From Legionella impletisoli (lineage in GTDB: Bacteria > Pseudomonadota > Gammaproteobacteria > Legionellales > Legionellaceae): a DNA stretch of 64,000 nucleotides. Below, piece after piece: positions 57,514-64,000 of this stretch. Made by a program: the position numbers and the translations under genes. A model generated the notes under the pieces. That model had not been told where the DNA came from and did not search any database. It saw nothing but the letters and a program-made list of their open reading frames with translations. The stretch lies in assembly GCF_900639875.1 (NCBI RefSeq), contig NZ_CAAAIA010000003.1, forward strand, positions 167,077-231,076, read 5' to 3'. Position 1 is the first letter of the stretch; each line of letters begins with the position of its first letter.

Positions 57514-58788
57514 TTATAAACCTAACCACCGAATAAACTCATCGGTCGTTTTAAGTTTTAAAGAGGGGTTATTATCAAAATGCACGATGAACTGTGAAGG
57601 TGAATTTCCACTAGGCTCGTCTTCGTTGAGTGATACATTTTTTATTTTACCTAACTTTACAAACTTCATTTCTGTACCTAAATACGCCCCATTTCTTCGT
57701 TTAACGTGAGGAATGACGAAGAATACATCTTGTAATCGATTCGCTTGAATCGTTTGGGATTCACTGGATTGATTAAGTAGGGATTGAAATTCATTGCTGT
57801 TTAAAGCAATGTATTCCATTTTATTAATCTGACGTCTTAACATTCTTTTGAGCGGTGCATTGGTATTGAAGGTGCGGATGTAATCATCCGCACTCATCAC
57901 AACGATTGGTTCATTCTCTTCGTGCCGATCATTGTTGTTTTTTTCAACAAATAATATAGCATCACGGGCTTCTTCTGGCTCTTCCAAGTTTGTCGCAAGT
58001 TTAGCGTTTGGATGCATGCAGGTGTTATCACATTGGAAATATTTGGATTGTAGGAACCAGCGTTCACTAGGGTAATAGGCTACCAGCAATCCTTCATCTT
58101 TAATGGTTTGAATAATGGATTTAGTTAACGTTTTAGGAATGGCAGGACAACCCCAACTACGACCAGGGCGCCCATATTTTTTAACAAATTCTTCTTCCAT
58201 ATACCAACCGCCATGCATCACAATGGCGCGACGAGATGCTTGATCATTAAATCCTGCTTCTAAGCCGGTTAATCTGAGCGCTAAGCCATGGCGGCCATAA
58301 TAAGACTCGTTGGTCTTAAATACACCAATGCTACTTGCTTTACTGTTATTCGTATTGGAAAAATAATGCGAATTTAAAATACCTGATTTTATTCCGTGTG
58401 AAACATAGGTATTAAATAATAATTGTTTCTTTTCTAAATCAAAAACCCAAAGTCGTTTCTGATTAGAAGGCAAAGAATAATCAATGACGGTTAGTACCGG
58501 TGTATGATTTACGTCATACTGATGGGTGCATTTTAATGTTTTCATGATTTTATGAATCACACTTTCGCTCATGGTCGGTGCTTGGTTTTTTAACATGGTT
58601 TTGACTGCGTTAAGCCAAACGGCTTCTTTAGCCGATTCACTGGGTTGTAAAATTTTTAAAGACATTTCCCCAGAAATGGGTAAATAAGCTCCCCAACTTG
58701 GCGAAAAGGCGTTTTTATGGGGTTTTAAAAGCAATTCATTAACGTCCATTGTCATCGCTGCTAAAAAAATTAGCAGTAGAAAGTTCAT
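57514..58788 (-). CDS. L,D-transpeptidase (YkuD-2 family)
   Basis: A 424-residue exported enzyme with an N-terminal signal-like hydrophobic stretch (MNFLLLIFLAAMTM). The catalytic core is at about 100-235: DYSLPSNQKRLWVFDLEK, MHGGWYMEEE (His192) and GRSWGCPAIPKT with the nucleophilic Cys214. That pattern is the murein L,D-transpeptidase/YkuD_2 type, which makes or remodels 3-3 peptidoglycan crosslinks or lipoprotein links. The C-terminal 190 residues are not recognised and are longer than usual. GGATAG precedes the ATG. Confidence 0.88.
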   Translation of the reverse strand: MNFLLLIFLAAMTMDVNELLLKPHKNAFSPSWGAYLPISGEMSLKILQPSESAKEAVWLNAVKTMLKNQAPTMSESVIHKIMKTLKCTHQYDVNHTPVLTVIDYSLPSNQKRLWVFDLEKKQLLFNTYVSHGIKSGILNSHYFSNTNNSKASSIGVFKTNESYYGRHGLALRLTGLEAGFNDQASRRAIVMHGGWYMEEEFVKKYGRPGRSWGCPAIPKTLTKSIIQTIKDEGLLVAYYPSERWFLQSKYFQCDNTCMHPNAKLATNLEEPEEARDAILFVEKNNNDRHEENEPIVVMSADDYIRTFNTNAPLKRMLRRQINKMEYIALNSNEFQSLLNQSSESQTIQANRLQDVFFVIPHVKRRNGAYLGTEMKFVKLGKIKNVSLNEDEPSGNSPSQFIVHFDNNPSLKLKTTDEFIRWLGL

Positions 58789-58913
58789 TTTCTATCCTTA
58801 CAATGTTTTAAATCAATCTTTATTTAGTTATATATTAGGACAGAATATTAGAAATTTGTACAGTAAATGTTAAAATTGGCCACAAAAAATAAATGGGAAA
58901 CAGGATGCAACCA

Positions 58914-59795
58914 TCATTTTTTTAAGGAAGATTGATAGGCGGTGACTAGAGCTTTTATGCCGTCTTTGTATGTGGGATATTTAGGTTTAAAGTTTAAGAG
59001 TGTTTTTATTTTAGTGTTAGAAACGCGTTTATTACTGCGATAAAACTCCAACCCGGCTGGTGATAGATTAATTTTGTCAATATGGACTAGGGGCAGAGGC
59101 GGTAAATTCATTTCGTTTAGAGTAAAAGCTTCCACTTCATGTGAGGGGGCTGGTAAATCATCACTTACATTAAATAGTTCTCCTGGGGTTGGTTGATGTA
59201 ATGATAAATCTAAAACTTGAATAATATCTTCAATATGAATTCTTGAAAAAACTTGATGGGGCTTGTAAATCGAAAACGTTCGATTTGATAAAACGCGCTC
59301 AATACTACTTCGTCCAGGACCATAGATCCCTGCTAGTCGAAAAATATGCACAGGAAGCTTATGATGTTGGTACAAATAAAGCCATTCTTTTTCTGCCATT
59401 AAACGAAGAATGCCCGTTGTGCCAGGATTGAGGCTTTCAGACTCTTCAGTTACCCACTCTCCTTGATGATCACCATAAACGCTCGTTGCAGATAAATAGG
59501 CTATCCATTGAATTCGGTGTGCTGAGTCAATCAATAAGGGCTTAAATCGGCTTAAAACGGGATCGATTTCTTGTTCATTGGGAGGGATGGATTGTACAAT
59601 GAACGGGCAAGATGCGATGATTTGCTCAGCACTTTCTTTAGTAAAATCCAAAACCTTAATGTTCTCGTTGGTCAATGCTTCACGAACCTGCCTGGAGCGG
59701 CTTGTAGCATAAATGGTAAATCCTCGATTAACCATCGCTTTTGCAAAGGCTTGAGCGGTGTAGCCAAATCCGAATAGACCAATTTGATTCTTCAT
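58914..59795 (-). CDS. NAD-binding epimerase-like protein (YeeZ-type)
   Basis: A 293-residue extended-SDR-like protein. N-terminal IGLFGFGYTAQAFAKAM (GxGxxA-type NAD(P) motif) and SATSVYGDHQGEWVTE are typical of the YeeZ group, whose reaction is not firmly known. FRLAGIYGPGRSSIERV is the usual substrate-side motif. The YxxxK pair is replaced around LRLMAEKEW, so catalysis may differ from classical epimerases. Close to the downstream DhaL-DegV gene (9 bp), same strand, so likely one operon. Confidence 0.75.
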   Translation of the reverse strand: MKNQIGLFGFGYTAQAFAKAMVNRGFTIYATSRSRQVREALTNENIKVLDFTKESAEQIIASCPFIVQSIPPNEQEIDPVLSRFKPLLIDSAHRIQWIAYLSATSVYGDHQGEWVTEESESLNPGTTGILRLMAEKEWLYLYQHHKLPVHIFRLAGIYGPGRSSIERVLSNRTFSIYKPHQVFSRIHIEDIIQVLDLSLHQPTPGELFNVSDDLPAPSHEVEAFTLNEMNLPPLPLVHIDKINLSPAGLEFYRSNKRVSNTKIKTLLNFKPKYPTYKDGIKALVTAYQSSLKK

Positions 59796-59803
59796 TCAGA
59801 TTA

Positions 59804-61582
59804 TCATTCCGTTAAAATGGCAAGGCCTACCGCGCTATAACCAGCATGTAGTCCTATAGCAGTCGAGACGTGTTCGATGAAAATGGGAGGTTTACCAAAC
59901 GTTTCTGTTGTTTGGTGTGCAAAGGTCTTAGCCTTTTCAGAAACACCAGCGTGGGAAATGCAATAATCTCGCAGTTTAAGTGCTTTTTTTTCTATAAATT
60001 CTTGAGCACAGGTAATCAGTTTGGTTAATGCTTTTTGAGAATTTAATGCTTTACTATAAACCACCCCTTTACCTTCATCATCAATGGAGATAATGGGTTT
60101 TATTCCAGTTAATTGTGCCAATCGACCTTTCAAATAACTAATACGACCCGAGCGAATCAAGGAATCAAACTGCTCGATTGCAACAAAAATTTTAGCTTTT
60201 TCGATTGCTTTATCTAATGCGCTTAGAATCATCGGAAGATCATAACCTTGTTCAATCAGTTCTGCTGCGTAATGGACTAATAAGCCTTGTCCACCTGTGC
60301 TGTTTTTAGAATTTACAATATGAACATTGGGATGATTTTGTGCACAGGCGCGCAACACATTGCACGTCCCGCTCAGAGCCTCGGAAACTGAAATCACCAA
60401 CACTTCTTCATAATGTTTTGAGAGCTGGGCGAATTTGGCTTCAATCATGGCTTTATTAGGGAGCGAAGTCTGCGGATACTGCTTTAATGTGGCAAGCGTT
60501 GGATAAAACTCATCTGGATTAAAACTGTATCCATCAAGGAGATCATGATTATCCAAGTGTAAATTGATTGGAAGAACATGAATTTGATGATGGTCAATGA
60601 TGGATTGGGGTAAATCAGAGCACGAATCCATAACTAAAGCAATGGAGTGCTTTCGATGATGAACGGTTTGAGATTGCCGGAGCATATCATCGATTTTAGG
60701 ATATTGAAGGGTACCTAATTTTAACAATTGAGAATATACATTTTGGGGGGTATTCGTGTGAACGTGGAATCGGCACAATGAATTTGAACCCGAGATGACA
60801 ATGGAGTCCCCAAATTCGGAAAGGGTTTTATCCAATGTTTCTTTATCGATAGTCTCTCCTCGCAAAACCCCTTCTGTGCAATAACGGTGAGTGGGTGGGG
60901 TCTCAGGTACCTCGTGATGATGGATGGCTTCGGCTGGTAACACAGGAACATGCATCGCTCTGGCTTGATCAGGCGCGTACAAATAGGTGGAAAATCCTCT
61001 TACAAAATGATAAAACCCAAGTGCTCCAGCATCCACCACATTAGATTGCTTCAATATGGCAAGTTTTTCTTTCGTGCTTTCTACCGATTGCTCTAGTCTT
61101 GGCAGAATAGATTGCATGATATCCCGATAGCAAGAAACTTGCGCAGAAGCCTGGCTTACGAGTTCAGCCCAAGTTTCCATAATGGTTAACATGGTTCCAT
61201 CAACCGGTGTGGAGATGGCGCTTCTAACACTAACGGCCGCCTGATTTAATAGTTGGCTGAAATCTCTTAGACTCACTTCGACCGAATCCGTTAAATTTTC
61301 ATACAAGCCATTAAAAAATTGTGAAAAAATCATCCCTGAATTTCCTCGAGCACCAATAATGCTCGCTTCGGCAATAGATTGTAAGGTATCTTTAATGGCA
61401 GGGGCCGGTTGCGAATACTCTACTACTGCTTTGGCAGTTGAGCTTAAATTACTGCCTGTATCGCCATCCGGAACAGGAAATACATTGATTTTATTGAGTA
61501 GCTCTTGCTGTGCAATAATGCTTTGACATCCATTAAGAATAGCACCATGTAGTTGTTTTGCGCTTAAACAAGACAAAGGCAT
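59804..61582 (-). CDS. DhaL-DegV fusion, fatty-acid-kinase-like
   Basis: A 592-residue protein joining two partners that are usually separate. Residues 1 to about 300 match FakA: DhaL-type ATP site VPDGDTGSN (37-45), GARGNSGMIFSQFF, GTMLTIMETWAE, VVDAGALGFYHFVRGF, then the middle part with YCTEGVLRGE and FHVHTNTPQNVY. Residues about 310-592 match DegV (FakB): MDSCSDLPQSII, TSLPNKAMIEAKFAQL, ISEALSGTCN-like VSEALSGTCN, and SGRISYLKGR. In Gram-positives FakB binds a fatty acid for phosphorylation by FakA. FakA's C-terminal domain is absent. GGAAAA precedes the start. Confidence 0.88.
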   Translation of the reverse strand: MPLSCLSAKQLHGAILNGCQSIIAQQELLNKINVFPVPDGDTGSNLSSTAKAVVEYSQPAPAIKDTLQSIAEASIIGARGNSGMIFSQFFNGLYENLTDSVEVSLRDFSQLLNQAAVSVRSAISTPVDGTMLTIMETWAELVSQASAQVSCYRDIMQSILPRLEQSVESTKEKLAILKQSNVVDAGALGFYHFVRGFSTYLYAPDQARAMHVPVLPAEAIHHHEVPETPPTHRYCTEGVLRGETIDKETLDKTLSEFGDSIVISGSNSLCRFHVHTNTPQNVYSQLLKLGTLQYPKIDDMLRQSQTVHHRKHSIALVMDSCSDLPQSIIDHHQIHVLPINLHLDNHDLLDGYSFNPDEFYPTLATLKQYPQTSLPNKAMIEAKFAQLSKHYEEVLVISVSEALSGTCNVLRACAQNHPNVHIVNSKNSTGGQGLLVHYAAELIEQGYDLPMILSALDKAIEKAKIFVAIEQFDSLIRSGRISYLKGRLAQLTGIKPIISIDDEGKGVVYSKALNSQKALTKLITCAQEFIEKKALKLRDYCISHAGVSEKAKTFAHQTTETFGKPPIFIEHVSTAIGLHAGYSAVGLAILTE

Positions 61583-61654
61583 TGGTTTTCCTTAAATGTT
61601 TTCTATACCCATCGAAAAGACTCGATCTCAAGTTTCAAAGGGTATATACCGTGT

Positions 61655-62074
61655 TTATGGCCATCTTGCAACAACGACTGTAGCAAAAGATGTTAGTGCA
61701 CAAATCACCGCTCCCCAAGCCCAGTCAACGAAAGCCATCCCTATTGGCATGTTTTTAAAAACGGCAAGACATGTAAAATCGTAGACTCCATACGTAACGA
61801 TTCCTAATAATCCTCCATAAAGGATAGCCCAATATAAAGAGCCCTTTGCTAAAGGAATTACAAACACCACAATAGCTATCGCGAATAAGCAATAAACGAT
61901 CAGTGCAGCCCACCAAAGAACGTCAAGATTGCCATTCTCAAGACGAAGCAATGAGCCATAATATTTAAAATATAAGCTTTTTGCTGCATAGCCAAGCCAG
62001 AATAAATCAAGTAAGCAAAACACTAAAAGCGCTGTAATAAACAATTTAAAGCTATGCATGCCTTTGTCTCCCAT
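61655..62074 (-). CDS. DUF2177-family membrane protein
   Basis: A 139-residue protein of four membrane helices: FITALLVFCLLDLFWLGYAA, VLWWAALIVYCLFAIAIVVF, WAILYGGLLGIVTYGVYDFT and WAWGAVICALTSFATVVVA. The WLGYAAKSLYFKYYG segment after helix 1 and YGVYDFTCLA are typical of DUF2177. Function unknown. Its start codon shares one base with the stop of the upstream gltB-like gene (TAATG), so they are co-translated. An inner ATG six codons in is an alternative start. Confidence 0.8.
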   Translation of the reverse strand: MGDKGMHSFKLFITALLVFCLLDLFWLGYAAKSLYFKYYGSLLRLENGNLDVLWWAALIVYCLFAIAIVVFVIPLAKGSLYWAILYGGLLGIVTYGVYDFTCLAVFKNMPIGMAFVDWAWGAVICALTSFATVVVARWP

Positions 62075-63645
62075 TAAAATCGATCAGGGTGCGCTTTTTC
62101 CCAATGGCTTTTAAAGCTTATTGGGATCTCTTTTCCTAATAATTGACCTGGTTTTAAGTATTCATAAATTTCGCTAAATGGTTTTACCACTTCATCGCTT
62201 ATCCGTCTCATCACGCAATCAGGTGTTAACTCACTGGGGTTTGAAAAGCCCATAGCGCCAATCATTTCTAAAAAGCTTTTAACAGTATTGTTGTGAAAAT
62301 TGACCGCTCGGTGTTTCTTTTCATCAACCACCAGTCCGCGTTGAAGTCGCTTATTTTGGGTGGCGACGCCTGTTGGGCAGGTGTTCGCATTACATTGCTT
62401 AGATTGAACACAACCTACCGCCATCATCATTCCTCTGGCTGAGTTACACATATCAGCACCCAACGCAATTTTGCTTACCATATGAAACCCTGTGACTATT
62501 TTGCCGCTGCAAATAATCCGTATTTTATCGCGAACATTGATTCCAACGAGTGCGTTATGAGCAAAAATCAGACCCGCTTCAAGCGGTTCACCTACATGAT
62601 TGGTATATTCTAATGGAGCGGCACCAGTACCTCCCTCTGCACCATCGACCGTAATGAAATCCGGTAGAATGTTGGTTTCTAACATTGCTTTGCAGATGGC
62701 TAAAAATTCATGCTTTCGTCCGATACATAGCTTAAACCCAACCGGCTTTCCATCGGTTAAATCACGCAGCTTTTTGACAAAATGTAATAATCCCCTAGGG
62801 GAGTCAAAGGCAGAGTGCGCTGGAGGAGACAATACGTCGTGCCCCATTTTTACCTTTCGGACTTTTGCAATCTCTTCGGTTAATTTAGCGGCTGGCAAGA
62901 TACCACCATGGGAGGGCTTTGCACCTTGTGATAGCTTAATTTCTATCATTTTGACTTCATCACGGTTGGCTTCTTTACTAAATTCTTCCTCATCAAATAA
63001 GCCTTGATCGTTGCGGCAGCCAAAATAGGCAGTTCCAATCTGAAAAATGACATCACCACCTTGTAAATGATAAGGACTTAGTCCCCCTTCGCCAGTATTA
63101 TGTGCAAATCCGCCAATTTTTGCAGCTTTATTTAAAGCCATAATGGCGTTGGGGGATAGGGCGCCAAAGCTCATGGCGGAAATATTGAGACGAGAAGCGT
63201 TATAAGGTTTCTTACAATCCGGCCCACCTACCGTAATTCTTGGTTCCACCTCGGCGGCATGTTTAGGGGCTAGTGAATGAAGTACCCACGTGTAACCAAT
63301 CGCTTCAATATTCCGTTCTGTCCCAAATGGAATGGTGTCACGAACGTTTTTAGCGCGTTCATATACAATGGATCGTTTTTCACGACTGAATGGGCGTTCT
63401 TCCTCATCGTTTGCGATAAAATATTGTTGGATTTCAGGGCGGAAAAATTCCAAAAGGTATCGGATGTGTCCCAATACGGGGAAGTTACGAAGAATCGTAT
63501 GTTTTTTTTGCGCTAAGTCATAAATCCATAGCACAATTAAAGGGATGAGTAATGCAAGAAACCAAACCGTATCATGGAGCATCACAAAAAATAAAAAAAT
63601 GGCGAGAAGAACAATTCCAAATCCAAGGTACCACTGACGCCGCAT
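62074..63645 (-). CDS. FMN-dependent glutamate synthase-family protein
   Basis: A 523-residue protein with two N-terminal membrane helices (about 6-45), then the FMN-binding central domain of GltB-type glutamate synthase: SAMSFGALSPNAIMALNKAA, GEGGLSPYHLQGGD, KLSQGAKPSHGGILPAAK, GAEGGTGAAP and IRIICSGKI. The 3Fe-4S cysteines are present in CVQSKQCNANTCPTG. It lacks the amidotransferase domain of full GltB. The family is widespread and its electron donor and substrate are uncertain. AGGGGG is a strong ribosome site. Starts 330 bp before the window's last gene, on the opposite strand. Confidence 0.87.
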   Translation of the reverse strand: MRRQWYLGFGIVLLAIFLFFVMLHDTVWFLALLIPLIVLWIYDLAQKKHTILRNFPVLGHIRYLLEFFRPEIQQYFIANDEEERPFSREKRSIVYERAKNVRDTIPFGTERNIEAIGYTWVLHSLAPKHAAEVEPRITVGGPDCKKPYNASRLNISAMSFGALSPNAIMALNKAAKIGGFAHNTGEGGLSPYHLQGGDVIFQIGTAYFGCRNDQGLFDEEEFSKEANRDEVKMIEIKLSQGAKPSHGGILPAAKLTEEIAKVRKVKMGHDVLSPPAHSAFDSPRGLLHFVKKLRDLTDGKPVGFKLCIGRKHEFLAICKAMLETNILPDFITVDGAEGGTGAAPLEYTNHVGEPLEAGLIFAHNALVGINVRDKIRIICSGKIVTGFHMVSKIALGADMCNSARGMMMAVGCVQSKQCNANTCPTGVATQNKRLQRGLVVDEKKHRAVNFHNNTVKSFLEMIGAMGFSNPSELTPDCVMRRISDEVVKPFSEIYEYLKPGQLLGKEIPISFKSHWEKAHPDRF

Positions 63646-63974
63646 AAAGCCCCCTAAAATCCTTTTCAGCTAGAATATGGATATTTCTTAATATTGAACA
63701 ATACACTTTTTTTGTAAGTTATTTCAATAAGATTGAAGAGGTTATCTTCGTATCGGACCACTGAACCTTATATGCCGGTGAGCGTGCCCATGCTGGTGGC
63801 CGGTTGAGCGATAGTAACATTCCAACAAAACAGCACAGCCGCGCTTTATGTGCGGAATACCGCTCCGAACTTCATTCAAGATCGACTGGATGCCCTGCAT
63901 AAAGCCATAGATATCTACACAAAAAGAATAATTAGTATTTAATATGGGATTTTAGTAAAAGTGGATAATAATAA
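63646..63974. other. Divergent intergenic region with hairpin
   Basis: No convincing gene. It lies upstream of the glutamate synthase-family gene and of a possible plus-strand gene at the edge. A stem-loop CCGC-GCTTTATGT-GCGG (63839-63855) belongs to the same palindrome type as 49194-49212. The stretch 63770-63910 has higher GC and an open but startless frame; I see no family in it. Confidence 0.45.
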
Positions 63975-64000
63975 ATGGATTTAGAGTTACGCCATAAAAA
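63975..64000 (+). CDS. Possible gene start at window edge
   Basis: An ATG at 63975 reads MDLELRHK before the window ends. This resembles the start of LysR-type regulators (MDLELRHLR...), which would fit a gene divergent from the glutamate synthase-family gene, but eight residues cannot prove it. No strong ribosome site precedes it. Confidence 0.25.

Noticed and set aside
62600..63007. 135-codon plus-strand frame
   Set aside because: Opposite-strand shadow of the FMN-dependent glutamate synthase-family gene, whose motifs are clear.
63770..63910. Open, GC-richer frame near the right edge
   Set aside because: No start codon with ribosome site, no recognisable motif; treated as non-coding.

Overview
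The window looks like chromosome of an AT-rich gammaproteobacterium, most likely of the Legionella group. The evidence is indirect: no rRNA or other phylogenetic marker lies here. It rests on a protein with a degenerate Fic-type motif at the left edge, a coiled-coil protein with an effector-like tail, an omptin, a secreted papain-like protease, a DhaL-DegV fusion and the AT-rich base composition together.

Left flank (1-6.2 kb): the end of a Fic-like protein, a TM2-domain membrane protein, a SleB-like wall hydrolase overlapping a small secreted protein, a CHASE3-PAS-GAF-GGDEF diguanylate cyclase on the minus strand and a methyltransferase. Two 191-bp non-coding elements with terminal inverted repeats and 5-bp target duplications (1401-1591 and 6001-6191) sit here. 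They look like a MITE family.

Surface polysaccharide locus (6.2-47.2 kb, all plus strand): it opens with export and control genes wzb (phosphatase), wza (outer-membrane lipoprotein) and wzc (tyrosine kinase), then an RfaH-type antiterminator. An ops/JUMPstart element (GGCGGTAGCGTG, 10958-10969) follows directly, ahead of a long gene run. The first block (11.2-20.6 kb) is a complete CMP-pseudaminic acid pathway: pseB, pseC, a pseG-pseH fusion, pseI and pseF. Five extra enzymes are interleaved: aldo/keto reductase, Gfo/Idh oxidoreductase, SDR, PIG-L deacetylase and formyltransferase. This suggests a modified, perhaps N-formylated, nonulosonic acid. The second block (21.1-38.2 kb) holds a PglK-like ABC flippase, a capsule-type glycosyltransferase, two methyltransferases, four GT4 glycosyltransferases, a Wzy-like polymerase, wecE/wecD for dTDP-Fuc4NAc and rmlBDAC for dTDP-rhamnose. 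After an apparent junction (an Rpn-like nuclease with a lost active site and a decayed GGDEF-EAL remnant, 38.3-39.6 kb) come a carbamoyltransferase, a GT2, gmd-fcl for GDP-L-fucose, a WecA-like initiating transferase, a glycosyltransferase remnant and wzi.

The parts fit one machine. WecA loads a sugar phosphate on undecaprenyl phosphate, the GTs add Pse, Fuc4NAc, Rha and Fuc residues, the ABC protein flips the product, Wzy polymerises, Wza/Wzc export it and Wzi anchors it. RfaH acting at ops would keep polymerase going through the long operon.

Right flank (47.2-64 kb): two unrecognised minus-strand genes (one coiled coil), a C1 protease, a 209-bp tandem repeat, a membrane-fused spermidine synthase-like protein, two VOC proteins, an omptin, a split YeeE/YedE transporter, and a minus-strand run of YjjG-like nucleotidase, L,D-transpeptidase, YeeZ-like protein, FakA/FakB-like fusion, DUF2177 protein and an FMN-dependent glutamate synthase-family protein. 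No tRNA, rRNA, CRISPR array or intact transposase was seen.
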